DNA from: Marinitoga sp. 1197
GTDB lineage: Bacteria > Thermotogota > Thermotogae > Petrotogales > Petrotogaceae
DNA: 55,149 bases
Direction: 5' to 3'
NCBI RefSeq assembly: GCF_001021165.1
Contig: NZ_AZAY01000017.1
Location: 1 to 55,149, forward strand
A program made the position numbers and the translations under genes. The notes under the pieces were generated by a model. That model ran no database searches. It had not been told where the DNA came from and saw only the letters and a program-made list of their open reading frames with translations. Below, in pieces: positions 9,226-18,718 of the stretch. Within the stretch, counting starts at the first letter, position 1. Each line of letters starts with the position of its first letter.

Positions 9226-10532
9226 CTTACCTCTTCCCTTCTTAAAAAACGTCCTCTAATTCTGCTTCCTACAAGATTTTCATCCTTTATAACAAACCTT
9301 CCTCTTGAAATAGTTGTTATAACTTTTCCTTTAATCTTTATATTCTCATATACTGTATAATCTGCATTTGAATGATGCGATTCTATAACCCATTCCTTTT
9401 CTGGATCAAATATTACAATATCTCCATCAGCTCCTGGTAACAATGTTCCTTTTTGTGGATATAACCCATAATACTTTGCAACATTCTTTGTGAATTTATC
9501 AATTACTTCATTTCCAAACAACGTGTACATTAACGAGAATGAAAATTCAACCCCACCAATGCCCATAGGCATAATATTTGTGTATTCTTTTTTCTTTTCT
9601 AATGAATTAAAGGGGCAATGATCGGTACCAATCGTTTGTAAAAATTTTATATTTTCAATTAATTTTTTCCTTTCTTCTTCACTCCTCAATGGTGGCGTCA
9701 TTGAGTATAAATATCCATTTTTTTGTGCAAATTTTTCGTCATTAAAATAGAAATAGTGAGGACAGCTTTCCAACACAAGATTTTTTCCTATAATATCTTT
9801 GAATCTTTTTTTTAATGTTTCAAGAGAATATCCACTTGAAAGATGTACTATATATAATTGCCCATTATAATATTCCGATATCTCTGCAAGCTTTACCACC
9901 TCAGTTACCTCGGAAAGTGTTGATCTAACTTTAGAATGTTCTTTCATCGGGATATCTTTTGAGTCTTCTATTAATTCATTATTTTCAGCGTGAACTGTTA
10001 CAACAATTCCGTATTCTTTTGATAATTTCAAAAGTTTTGATATATATTTATCTCCTGTCATTCTTGGACCATAGGTTGTAAATAATTTTATACTTGATAT
10101 ACCCAACTCTTTACATTTTACTATAAGGTCCTCTGGTTCAATAGTTGGATTTGAAATTGTAGCATGAAATGCGTAATCTGTCAAACTCTTTTTAGCAAGA
10201 GTTTTTCTTTTTTCAAATGCTTTTTCAAGTTCTTCTAAGTTTTTTATTGGATCAAGAAAGTCTATATAAGATGTAATTCCACCAAAAGCAGCTGACGTTG
10301 AACCGGTTTTAAAATTGTCAACAGATGTATATTTGCCAACTGTTAATTCAAAATGGACATGAGGATCGATAAAACCGGGAAGTATAAACTTCCCGGAAAC
10401 ATTATATTCTTTTTTTGATTTTAGATATGAAGAGGAAATATCTTTTATTTTTCCATTTTTAATGTATATATTTCCCTCTATAAATTCATTATCAATATAA
10501 ATCTTTCCATCCAGTACGGCTAAATCAAACAT
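9219..10532 (-). CDS. hydA: Dihydropyrimidinase / hydantoinase family amidohydrolase
   Basis: 437 aa. Cyclic amidohydrolase with the expected binuclear metal ligands: H58 and H60 in DPHVH, the probable carbamylated lysine K149, H181 in VHAEN, H230 in IVHLSSG and D304 in GTDHCPF. The family opens cyclic ureides such as dihydrouracil, hydantoins or ring-reduced purine intermediates. AGGAAGTGAT precedes the ATG. It sits 17 bases downstream of ygeW and overlaps ssnA, so it belongs to the five-gene unit. E. coli carries a homologue (hyuA/ygeZ) in the equivalent ygeW-ygeY region. The specific ring opened here is inferred only from neighbours. Confidence 0.82.
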   Translation of the reverse strand: MFDLAVLDGKIYIDNEFIEGNIYIKNGKIKDISSSYLKSKKEYNVSGKFILPGFIDPHVHFELTVGKYTSVDNFKTGSTSAAFGGITSYIDFLDPIKNLEELEKAFEKRKTLAKKSLTDYAFHATISNPTIEPEDLIVKCKELGISSIKLFTTYGPRMTGDKYISKLLKLSKEYGIVVTVHAENNELIEDSKDIPMKEHSKVRSTLSEVTEVVKLAEISEYYNGQLYIVHLSSGYSLETLKKRFKDIIGKNLVLESCPHYFYFNDEKFAQKNGYLYSMTPPLRSEEERKKLIENIKFLQTIGTDHCPFNSLEKKKEYTNIMPMGIGGVEFSFSLMYTLFGNEVIDKFTKNVAKYYGLYPQKGTLLPGADGDIVIFDPEKEWVIESHHSNADYTVYENIKIKGKVITTISRGRFVIKDENLVGSRIRGRFLRREEVRW

Positions 10533-10549
10533 ATAAGATCACTTCCTAA

Positions 10550-11545
10550 TTATCTTCCACCCATTAACAATGTCATAACAGCTTTTGCTGTATGGATTCT
10601 GTTTTCTGCCTCGTCAAAGATTATAGAGTGTGGCCCATCAATAACTGAGTCAACAACTTCCTTACCTCTATCTGCTGGTAAGGCGTGCATATATACAGAA
10701 TCAGGTCTTGTTAATTTCATTTTTTCTTCATCACATATCCAGTCTTTATGTTTTGCTGTTTCAGCTTTAATTTCTTCAGAATCGTTTGAGACAAAGAATC
10801 CTCCCCAATTTTTTGGGATAACAACATGTGCATCTACAAAAGCATCTTCCATTTTATGAGAAATATTCAATTTTCCTCCATATTTTTCCGCATTTTCCTG
10901 TGCTTGTTTTACTATATCTGGCATTAAATCAAACTTTTCAGGATATGCTAATGTTACATCCATACCCAATCTTGTAAATAATAATATCTGTGATTGAGGT
11001 ACAGACAATGGTTTTAAATGACTTTCTGCATATGCCCAGCTAATTCCAACTTTTAAACCTCTTAAGTTCTTTCCAAATCTTTCCTGCATTGTCATAACAT
11101 CTGCTAAAACCTGGAATGGATGATAAATATCATCCTGTAAATTCATAACAGGAACCTGAGATACAGAAGCCATACCTCTTAAATATTTGTTTCCTTTTCC
11201 AAATTCACAGGCTCTAACCGCAATACCATGCCCCATTCTTGCAAGAACTCTCGCTGTATCTTCAGGTGTTTCACCGTGAGAAAGTTGCATCATGCTTGGG
11301 TTTAAGAAATTAGCATGCCCCCCTAATTGTGCGATACCTGCTTCCATTGAATTTCTTGTTCTTGTTGATTGATCGAAAAATATTAAAAATAATGTCTTAT
11401 ACAATAAATATGGTGTTGGTATATTAGAAGCCATTTTAATTTTCAAATCTCTTGCGAGATCCAACATCATTTCTATCTCTTCATTTGTAAAATCCTGTGT
11501 TGTTATGAAATGTCTACTTTTTTCTGTTTTGAAAAATGCTGACAT
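10550..11545 (-). CDS. ygeW: YgeW-family knotted carbamoyltransferase
   Basis: 331 aa. The carbamoyl-phosphate motif STRTR (residues 60-64) and HPFQ (142-145) are intact. The long insertions and the C-terminal half match the YgeW group rather than ornithine or aspartate carbamoyltransferases. YgeW enzymes occur in purine-breakdown clusters, where they are thought to move a carbamoyl group off a ureido intermediate and so allow ATP formation through carbamate kinase; that role is from family knowledge and my recall of recent work. AAGGGGG precedes the ATG. The gene lies 57 bases downstream of ygeY and 17 bases upstream of the hydantoinase gene. No carbamate kinase gene is in the window. Confidence 0.85.
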   Translation of the reverse strand: MSAFFKTEKSRHFITTQDFTNEEIEMMLDLARDLKIKMASNIPTPYLLYKTLFLIFFDQSTRTRNSMEAGIAQLGGHANFLNPSMMQLSHGETPEDTARVLARMGHGIAVRACEFGKGNKYLRGMASVSQVPVMNLQDDIYHPFQVLADVMTMQERFGKNLRGLKVGISWAYAESHLKPLSVPQSQILLFTRLGMDVTLAYPEKFDLMPDIVKQAQENAEKYGGKLNISHKMEDAFVDAHVVIPKNWGGFFVSNDSEEIKAETAKHKDWICDEEKMKLTRPDSVYMHALPADRGKEVVDSVIDGPHSIIFDEAENRIHTAKAVMTLLMGGR

Positions 11546-11602
11546 AATGTCTACCCCCTTGATATATTTTTATGAATTTAAAAATTTTATGTATATAATT
11601 AT

Positions 11603-12796
11603 TTATTTTATTTTTTCCACCAATGTTTTTGGGAAATTAGCATAAAATGCTGCTGCTTTTACAAGATGTTCGATCTTTACTTTTTCATTTGGAGCATGTG
11701 CATATTTTTCATCGCCTGGACCAAAACCAACTGTTGGAATATTATAAACACCAGCTGTAGCTATACCATTTGTGCTAAATGTCCATTTATCTATTAATGG
11801 TTCTTCGCTAAATGTCTTAACATATGCTTCTTTTGCTACTTGTACAACATCTGAATTTTCTTCAAGTACCCATGTTGGAAAATACTTTTCAACAGGATAT
11901 TCAATTCCGGTATATGCTGGTTTTGAATATGTCAATTCTACTATTTCTGCATCAATTCCTGTTTTTTTAAATATTTCTCTTATTTCTTCAAATGCACTTT
12001 CCTTTGTTTCGCCAGCTGTAAGTCTTCTATCAATGTGAATTACACACTCATCTGGAACAGCATTGTGTGAAGGTGATTTAAAGAATATTTGAGAAACAAC
12101 TATAGTCCCTTTTCCAAGAAATGGATCATAATGAAGTTTTTCATTTAATTTTTCTATTTCATTTATAATTTTTGCCATTTTATAAATAGCATTATCTCCT
12201 CTTTCTGGAGCACTTGCGTGTGCAGAAAGACCTACAGTTTTTATCCTGAATTCTATTCTTCCTCTATGCCCTCTATACACATTCAAACTTGTTGGCTCTG
12301 TAATAACTACAAAATCCGGTTTTATTTTATCTTCTTCGACAATGTATCGCCAGCATAATCCGTCACAATCTTCTTCCATAACTGTCCCGGTTACATAAAT
12401 GGTAAAGTCATCTAATAAATTTAATTCTTTTAAAATTTTCATTCCGTATACCATGGAACACATACCTGCTTTTTGGTCAGATGCTCCTCTTCCATATACC
12501 CATTCATCATCCCAATCGCCACTAAATGGGTCTTTATCCCATAAATCCGGGTTACCAACTTCAACAGTATCAATATGTGCATCCATTGCAATAACTGTTT
12601 TACCATTTCCTATTCTTCCAAGTATATTGCCTAATCCATCAATTTTCACTTCATCAAATCCTACCCTTTCCATTTCTTCTTTAATAACCTGTATAACTTC
12701 TTTTTCTTCTCCAGAGTAACTCCTTGCTTTTATCAATTTGCTCATAAACTTAACAATGTCTTCACGGTATTTTTCTGCTAATTCTAATGTTGTCAA
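11603..12796 (-). CDS. ygeY: YgeY-type M20 peptidase / ureido hydrolase
   Basis: I choose the TTG at 12796 as start because GGGAGGGAT is correctly spaced before it; the ATG at 12814 would place that site inside the coding region. The product is 397 aa. M20 metal ligands are visible: DAHIDTV, GRGASDQK, the catalytic EED in MEEDCDG and the late H in KYAHAPNE. M20 enzymes cleave peptides, N-acyl or N-carbamoyl amino acids using two zinc ions. In E. coli and gut anaerobes ygeY is next to ygeW and ygeX, and its substrate is thought to be a diaminopropionate-derived intermediate. It is the first gene of the five-gene set and is divergent from amt. Confidence 0.8.
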   Translation of the reverse strand: MTTLELAEKYREDIVKFMSKLIKARSYSGEEKEVIQVIKEEMERVGFDEVKIDGLGNILGRIGNGKTVIAMDAHIDTVEVGNPDLWDKDPFSGDWDDEWVYGRGASDQKAGMCSMVYGMKILKELNLLDDFTIYVTGTVMEEDCDGLCWRYIVEEDKIKPDFVVITEPTSLNVYRGHRGRIEFRIKTVGLSAHASAPERGDNAIYKMAKIINEIEKLNEKLHYDPFLGKGTIVVSQIFFKSPSHNAVPDECVIHIDRRLTAGETKESAFEEIREIFKKTGIDAEIVELTYSKPAYTGIEYPVEKYFPTWVLEENSDVVQVAKEAYVKTFSEEPLIDKWTFSTNGIATAGVYNIPTVGFGPGDEKYAHAPNEKVKIEHLVKAAAFYANFPKTLVEKIK

Positions 12797-13099
12797 ATTT
12801 ATCCCTCCCTGCATAAACTTTATAAAATTATATAACTTTTATTTTAAAATTAAAAACTTGTACAATTCTCATTAACACTATTTTATCAATTAGAATTTGA
12901 AATATGGTTGATTATCTTGTTTATTTATAATATTCCTCTTGATAACACTATTTTTATAATGAAATATGTCATTATATTTAATGTTTTATATATAATATTT
13001 GTATTAAATTATTATTTGATAATATGTATATTTCAGTTGTTTGTATGTGATACAAATTATTTATAATAGATAGAATCTAAAATTCTTTTATTTTCAAAT
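12797..13099. other. Divergent intergenic region between ygeY and amt
   Basis: This is the ygeY-proximal part of a 379-base gap. It is very AT-rich and has no convincing ORF. A TATAAT on the minus strand (12826-12831) with only a poor -35 may start ygeY. No clear inverted-repeat operator was found. Confidence 0.4.
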
Positions 13100-13128
13100 T
13101 TGATATTTTTTTTTGATAGAGTTATAAT
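13100..13128 (+). promoter_or_regulatory. Promoter of amt
   Basis: TTGATA at 13100-13105 and TATAAT at 13123-13128 are spaced by exactly 17 bases. The start codon is 47 bases further on. Confidence 0.65.
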
Positions 13129-13175
13129 TTTTAACATCTTGGGGGAATGGGTAATTAAATTGAAGGGGTGAAAAA

Positions 13176-14384
13176 ATGTTTGATACCGGAAACACAGCAT
13201 TTATGCTTCTTGCAACAAGTCTTGTTATGCTTATGACACCTGGACTTGCTTTCTTTTATGGTGGATTAGTTGGTAGAAAAAATGTTCTAACTATTATGAT
13301 GCAGAGTTTTGTTTCTATGGGATGGACTACTATTTTATGGGTAACTTTTGGATTTACTATGAGCTTTGGTAATGATATTTTAGGGATAATTGGAGATTCA
13401 AAATATTTATTTCTTCATGGTATTTCTATAAATACACCATTTGGTGCAAATACAGGAATACCAATGATTGTATTCGTTGCATATCAGATGATGTTTGCTA
13501 TAATCACACCGGCTTTAATAACAGGTGCATTTGCAGACAGAGTAAAGTTCAAAGCTTATATGATTTTTTTAACTGTTTGGCTTATTTTTGTTTATTTTCC
13601 TCTTGTTCATATGGTTTGGGGAGGAGGATTGTTTCAAAAGTGGGGAGTTTTAGATTTCGCAGGAGGTATTGTGGTTCATGCAAGTGCTGGTGCAGCTGCA
13701 TTAGCTTCGGTATTTTTTGTAGGTAAAAGAAAACAAAAGAATGTAAAACCACATAGTATTCCACTTGTTGCATTAGGAACCGGATTATTATGGTTTGGAT
13801 GGTATGGTTTTAATGCTGGTAGTGAGTTAAGGGTAGATGCTGTAACTGCAAATGCTTTTTTAAATACTGATGTTGCGGCCTCATTTGCTGCTATTACATG
13901 GTTGATTTTAGCTATAATTTTTGAAAGAAAACCTAAAATACTTGGTATGCTTACAGGAGCTGTTGCCGGTTTGGCAACAATTACACCAGCTGCTGGTTAT
14001 GTAACAGTTCAAACCTCAATGTTAATAGGAATAATCGCTTCTATTGTTAGCTATGCTGCTGTATTATATAAAAACAAAAAAGGCTGGGATGATGCTTTAG
14101 ATGTATGGGGAGTACATGGTGTAGGTGGATATCTCGGCATAGTTCTATTAGGATTATTTGCTACGAAAAGTGTTAATAGCAATGGGGCTAATGGTTTGTT
14201 ATACGGAAATGCAGGGTTTTTCTGGAAAGAATTTATAGCAGTAAATTTAGTTTCAATTTATGCTTTTATTTTTACATATATCGCATTATGGCTTATAAAT
14301 AGAATCACACAAGTTAGAGTTAGCGGTGAAGCTGAAATTGAAGGATTGGATAAAAACGAATTTGGTGAGGAAGCTTATTTATAA
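13176..14384 (+). CDS. amt: Ammonium transporter (Amt/AmtB family)
   Basis: 402 aa with about eleven membrane helices. The twin pore histidines are in place (H168 in VVHASAG and H314 in WGVHGVGG), as is the GWYGFNAGS family motif. It forms trimeric NH3/NH4+ channels in the cytoplasmic membrane. GAAGGGGTG precedes the ATG. No glnK (PII) gene follows, unlike many amt loci; a terminator comes directly after. It is divergent from a putative purine-nitrogen catabolic operon, which would release ammonia, so the two may share a nitrogen signal. That link is inference from position. Confidence 0.92.
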   Translation: MFDTGNTAFMLLATSLVMLMTPGLAFFYGGLVGRKNVLTIMMQSFVSMGWTTILWVTFGFTMSFGNDILGIIGDSKYLFLHGISINTPFGANTGIPMIVFVAYQMMFAIITPALITGAFADRVKFKAYMIFLTVWLIFVYFPLVHMVWGGGLFQKWGVLDFAGGIVVHASAGAAALASVFFVGKRKQKNVKPHSIPLVALGTGLLWFGWYGFNAGSELRVDAVTANAFLNTDVAASFAAITWLILAIIFERKPKILGMLTGAVAGLATITPAAGYVTVQTSMLIGIIASIVSYAAVLYKNKKGWDDALDVWGVHGVGGYLGIVLLGLFATKSVNSNGANGLLYGNAGFFWKEFIAVNLVSIYAFIFTYIALWLINRITQVRVSGEAEIEGLDKNEFGEEAYL

Positions 14385-14403
14385 AAATGATAATATATGT
14401 TTT

Positions 14404-14430
14404 AGTGACTCCTTATGGAGTCACTTTTAT
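14404..14430 (+). terminator. Rho-independent terminator after amt
   Basis: The nine-base stem AGTGACTCC / GGAGTCACT with a TTAT loop is followed by TTTAT. Confidence 0.8.
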
Positions 14431-14507
14431 TAAATTATATGTTTTTATATAAGAAATTATGATTAAACTTTGTTTTTTTATTTAAGAATGAAATATAATT
14501 ATTTTAA

Positions 14508-15146
14508 TCACTTTTTATCCTGGTAATAATTGCAAAAAGTTTTTATAGGACAAATTTCACATTCTGGTTTTCTTGCTTTACAAATATTTCTTCCATGATA
14601 TATTAACCAATGATGAGCTTTTCCCCATAACTCTTGTGGAATGTTTTTCATCAAATCTTCTTCTGTTTTTTTTACATTTTTTCCATTTGCCAAACCTATT
14701 CTATTTGCAACTCTAAAAACATGTGTATCCACAGCAATAGCATCTTTCCCAAACGCAACGCTTAACATTACATTTGCGGTCTTTCTTCCAACTCCAGGTA
14801 ATTTTATTAGTTCTTCTCTTGTTTCTGGTATTTTTCCATTATATTTTTCTAATAACATCTTACACGTATTTATTATATTCTTACTTTTTGTTTTATATAA
14901 TCCCACACCCTTTATATACTTTTCCAGTTCTTCTGGTTTTAATTTAGCAAAATCTTCTGGTGTTTTAAATTTCGAAAACAATGTTGGAGTTACTTTGTTT
15001 ACTTGATTATCTGTAGTTTGAGCCGATAATATTACAGCAATTAATAATTCAAATGTGTTTTTATATTTTAGTGCTGTAGTGGAATTAGGATATGTTTTTT
15101 CTAATATTTCCAGTATTTTTTTTATTTCTTTTTTGCTTTTTTTCAT
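14508..15146 (-). CDS. nth: Endonuclease III (DNA glycosylase/AP lyase)
   Basis: The start is taken at ATG 15146, downstream of AAAGGATGAT, giving 212 aa as usual for Nth. The helix-hairpin-helix LPGVGRKTA contains the catalytic lysine K122, and D140 lies in AVDTHVFRV. The C-terminal [4Fe-4S] loop is complete (C189-x6-C196-x2-C199-x5-C205). It removes oxidised pyrimidines and nicks abasic sites in base excision repair. It is monocistronic and divergent from the polysaccharide operon. Confidence 0.93.
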   Translation of the reverse strand: MKKSKKEIKKILEILEKTYPNSTTALKYKNTFELLIAVILSAQTTDNQVNKVTPTLFSKFKTPEDFAKLKPEELEKYIKGVGLYKTKSKNIINTCKMLLEKYNGKIPETREELIKLPGVGRKTANVMLSVAFGKDAIAVDTHVFRVANRIGLANGKNVKKTEEDLMKNIPQELWGKAHHWLIYHGRNICKARKPECEICPIKTFCNYYQDKK

Positions 15147-15268
15147 TATACATATCATCCTTTCGATTATATCATTTCTTAAATTATATCATATCTCTAT
15201 TATTTAATTTGAGAGTTTGAATTATTTTAGAACATTATGTGTAGGTAATGTGTTAATTAAAAATATGT

Positions 15269-15274
15269 TATAAT
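15269..15274 (+). promoter_or_regulatory. Candidate -10 of the polysaccharide operon
   Basis: A perfect TATAAT lies 41 bases upstream of the first glycosyltransferase gene, but the -35 region is weak. It could start the whole plus-strand operon. Confidence 0.35.
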
Positions 15275-15314
15275 TATTATGTATATATAAATTTTACTAA
15301 AAGGAGATTTTTAT

Positions 15315-17921
15315 ATGAAAAAAAAGGAATTAATTTTAAACTTAATTAACCAAAAAAAATTTGATGAAGCTGAAACATTAATTGAAAATATAAATGATAT
15401 AGTTCAAAAAAATAATTTAAATGGATTGTTATATTTCAATAAAGGTGAAATTCAGAAAGCAAAAAACTTTTTTGAAAAAGCTTTAAAAGTTGATCCTAAG
15501 AATGATGACGTTTTGTTTAATTATGCGTATATACTGAAATTAATGAATAAAGATTTAGATTCTTGGAGATATTTAATGAGAATAAAAAATAAAGATTGGG
15601 CAACGCACGATTTGTTAGGAGATATAGAAATAAACAATAGAAGTAAAGCTGCTGGTATTAAAAATTATTATATTGCGTCAACTCTAACAAAAGATATGTC
15701 TATGAAAGAAAAATATGATCTTGCTAAGAAAACTTTTTTTAAAAATATAAAAATAGCTTTTTTATGCTTACCTGGTCTTGATACTTTCATAAAACCCATT
15801 TATGAATATATATCATTTTTATATCCGTCTAAACTTGTAATATCAAATAATAGTGAAGAATTGAAAAATGCTGTCAAATGGGCAGATGTTATATGGTTAG
15901 AATGGGCTAATGAAGTAGCTAACTTTGTTACAAATAACATCGATTTAAAAGAGAAAAAAGTTGTATGTAGATTACATGGATATGAAGTTTTCACAAATAT
16001 TCCAGACCAAATAAATTGGAATGCTATTGATCATCTTTTTTTTGTTGCAAGGCACAAAAGAGAAATATTTTTTAAAAGATTCGGTGAGAAAATAAATATT
16101 AAAAAAACAAGTATTTTAAGAAATGGAATTGATTTAAGTAAGTTTCAATATCTTAATAAAAAAACTCCCGGAAAAAAACTTGCAATAATAGGAAATATTA
16201 ATTATAGAAAGGGTTTTGAAATCTTATTATGGGCTTTTTATGAATTAATAAAAAAAGATGACGAATATAGATTATTTATTAGAGGAGATTTTCAAGATAT
16301 ACGTTATAAAATAGCTATAGAAACAATGATTGAAGAATTAAATCTAAAAAAATATATAAAGTTTGTTCCAAGAGTTGAAAACTTATCTATGTGGTTAAAA
16401 GATATAGATTATATTATATCATCTTCAATAGAAGAGTCTTTTCATTATACAATTGGAGAAGCTATGGCTATGGGAATAAAACCTGTAATACATGCTTGGA
16501 AAGAAAGTAAAGAAATATGGCCAGAAAAAAATATTTTTAGAAACATTGAGGAGTTTTTAGATATTATATTAAACCAAGAATATAACTCAGAAAATTATAG
16601 ACTTTTTGTAGAAGATAAATATCCTATAGAAAAACAATTGTTTGAAATTGAGAAATTACTTGATAGTTTTGAAAAAGACTTAAATAACTCAGAAAATTAT
16701 ATACTAAATAATAATAGAATTTTAAGATTTAATTATTCAAAAACATCAGAAAATAAATATATATGGTATTTAATGAATGAATTTGGAAGATTTCAATATG
16801 GCGGTGGTGAAAGAGTTTTAGTATCTTTTTCAAAAGAGGCTAAAAAATATGGATATAAACTTATTTTTATTTCAAATAATTATACAAAAAAATCTTTGGA
16901 TATTTTAAAAGATCTTGGATTTGAAGGAGAAATATTGATTATAAATACACCTTTAACAGAATATCCCAGAGATTTTATTAAAATTAGAAATTTTATTGAA
17001 GAATTATCTTCTATAAAAGATAAATATCCGCCAGATTTAGTAATAGGACATCCAGTAACTGCAAGTATGTGGTTAGAGGAAGCAAATAAGGTTTTAAAAT
17101 TAAATGTGAAACATTATTTGATTACTATAGTTAATTTCCTTATTGGAGATATATCCCAAAACATCAAATTTTATAAAGAATCCATAAATAACATATTGCA
17201 TATAGACGCATTAACAAAAGAGTATCTTGAATTAAGATTAAAAGTTAATAATTTTAATCTTAATGAATATAATTACGTAGGAGTTCCTTATTTTACAATT
17301 GATAAATTAAAAAATATAAGATTAAATAATAATTTTGATAGTAAAATTCGAATTATAATGTATCCACGTTTTACCTATACAAAATCCTTTGTATTAAATG
17401 CAGTGGAAGATATGGCAAAACTTATTAATAATGGTTATGAGTTTTATGTGAATATAGTAGGTGTTGGTGGATTCAGTAATACTATAAAAGAAATTATAAA
17501 ATTTCATAATGTTGAAAAGTATATAAAAATAATTCCACTTGAAAAAATTGATTTTAGATTTGTAGCAATACATGATCTTGCAGTAAATACAGGGGTTTCT
17601 GCAAGCGAAACATCATATCTTGGAATTCCAACGATTTTTGCAGATACTACACTGTGGTTTAATTTCGTCTCTCAATATACAGGATATATTAATCCAAGAG
17701 GAATATTAGGGAAGGACTTTAATCTTGAAGATCCATATTTTGATTTTTATAGTTATAATACATATTATGATATAGTAAAAAGCATATTAGATCTAGAGAA
17801 TCCCAAAAGATATTTAAGAACTTTGGGAGAAGATTTAAGAAATTATACTAAAGAAGCGTTGAAATTTTATAATGAAGAAAGTGTTTTTAAAAGAATACTT
17901 AAATTTTCTGGTATTTTATAA
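15315..17921 (+). CDS. Double glycosyltransferase with N-terminal TPR
   Basis: 868 aa. Residues 1-110 hold TPR-like helices with a canonical KALKVDPKNDDVLFNYAY repeat. Residues about 140-440 look like a GT4/GT1-type GT-B glycosyltransferase, with the donor-site E-x7-E in EESFHYTIGEAMAMG. Residues about 480-868 look like a second GT-B unit, with YGGGERV near its start and a GVSASETSYLG donor-site segment. Two transferase units in one chain suggest sequential addition of two sugars to a surface glycan. AAGGAG precedes the ATG. It opens the operon, 11 bases upstream of the cytidylyltransferase gene. Donor and acceptor are unknown. Confidence 0.75.
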   Translation: MKKKELILNLINQKKFDEAETLIENINDIVQKNNLNGLLYFNKGEIQKAKNFFEKALKVDPKNDDVLFNYAYILKLMNKDLDSWRYLMRIKNKDWATHDLLGDIEINNRSKAAGIKNYYIASTLTKDMSMKEKYDLAKKTFFKNIKIAFLCLPGLDTFIKPIYEYISFLYPSKLVISNNSEELKNAVKWADVIWLEWANEVANFVTNNIDLKEKKVVCRLHGYEVFTNIPDQINWNAIDHLFFVARHKREIFFKRFGEKINIKKTSILRNGIDLSKFQYLNKKTPGKKLAIIGNINYRKGFEILLWAFYELIKKDDEYRLFIRGDFQDIRYKIAIETMIEELNLKKYIKFVPRVENLSMWLKDIDYIISSSIEESFHYTIGEAMAMGIKPVIHAWKESKEIWPEKNIFRNIEEFLDIILNQEYNSENYRLFVEDKYPIEKQLFEIEKLLDSFEKDLNNSENYILNNNRILRFNYSKTSENKYIWYLMNEFGRFQYGGGERVLVSFSKEAKKYGYKLIFISNNYTKKSLDILKDLGFEGEILIINTPLTEYPRDFIKIRNFIEELSSIKDKYPPDLVIGHPVTASMWLEEANKVLKLNVKHYLITIVNFLIGDISQNIKFYKESINNILHIDALTKEYLELRLKVNNFNLNEYNYVGVPYFTIDKLKNIRLNNNFDSKIRIIMYPRFTYTKSFVLNAVEDMAKLINNGYEFYVNIVGVGGFSNTIKEIIKFHNVEKYIKIIPLEKIDFRFVAIHDLAVNTGVSASETSYLGIPTIFADTTLWFNFVSQYTGYINPRGILGKDFNLEDPYFDFYSYNTYYDIVKSILDLENPKRYLRTLGEDLRNYTKEALKFYNEESVFKRILKFSGIL

Positions 17922-17932
17922 GGGGGAATAAG

Positions 17933-18706
17933 ATGAAAGTTGTAATTTTGGCAGGCGGTTATGGAACACGGTTGGAAGAAGAAACAATAAGAATCCCTAA
18001 ACCTATGGTTGAAATAGGTGGAAAACCGATACTATGGCATATTATGAAAATATACTCTTACTATGGTTTTGATGATTTTATAATTTGTCTTGGTTATAAA
18101 GGATATGTTATAAAGGAATATTTTACCAATTATTATAATCATATGAGTGATATGACAGTAGATTTATCTACAGGAGATATAGAAATACATAATAGTTACT
18201 CTGAGAAATGGAAGGTTACATTGGTTGATACGGGATTAAATACAATGACTGGCGGGAGAATAAAGAAAATAAAAAAATATTTAAATAATGAAAGATTTAT
18301 GCTTACTTATGGTGATGGGGTTGGAAATGTAAACATTAAAAAACTTGTTGAATTTCATGAAAAACATAATAAATTGGCAACTATTACAGTTGTTCAACCA
18401 ATAGGAAGATTTGGTGTTTTGAATATAGATAAAGATAATTCCGTTAAATCATTTATAGAGAAACCAAAAAGTGAAAATTCGAGAATTAATGCGGGTTTTT
18501 TTGTTTTAGAACCACAAGTTATTGATTATATAGTCGATGATAATACTGCGTGGGAAGATGGGCCGCTTGAAAAATTGGCAAAAGAGAGTAACTTAATGGC
18601 TTTTCATCATGATGGATTTTGGAAGCCAATGGATACTTTAAGAGATAAGCATGAGCTTGAAAGATTATGGAACACCGGAAAAGCTCCATGGAAATTATGG
18701 GAATAA
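17933..18706 (+). CDS. rfbF: Glucose-1-phosphate cytidylyltransferase
   Basis: 257 aa, full length. The nucleotidyltransferase signature begins at residue 6 (AGGYGTRL), followed by IPKPMVEIGGKPI. The TYGDG metal site and the EKP segment are present, and the C-terminal WKPMDTLRDK is typical of RfbF/DdhA. It makes CDP-glucose from CTP and glucose-1-phosphate, the entry step to CDP-linked 3,6-dideoxyhexoses. The next two steps are encoded in the same operon (CDP-glucose 4,6-dehydratase at 28817 and 3-dehydrase at 29899), which supports the call strongly. GGGGGAA precedes the ATG. Confidence 0.93.
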   Translation: MKVVILAGGYGTRLEEETIRIPKPMVEIGGKPILWHIMKIYSYYGFDDFIICLGYKGYVIKEYFTNYYNHMSDMTVDLSTGDIEIHNSYSEKWKVTLVDTGLNTMTGGRIKKIKKYLNNERFMLTYGDGVGNVNIKKLVEFHEKHNKLATITVVQPIGRFGVLNIDKDNSVKSFIEKPKSENSRINAGFFVLEPQVIDYIVDDNTAWEDGPLEKLAKESNLMAFHHDGFWKPMDTLRDKHELERLWNTGKAPWKLWE

Positions 18707-18718
18707 GGAGGAACTACT

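Noticed and set aside
10550-11545. Ornithine or aspartate carbamoyltransferase
   Set aside because: The extended sequence and the ygeY, ssnA and hydantoinase neighbours fit the YgeW group; no arginine or pyrimidine synthesis genes adjoin.
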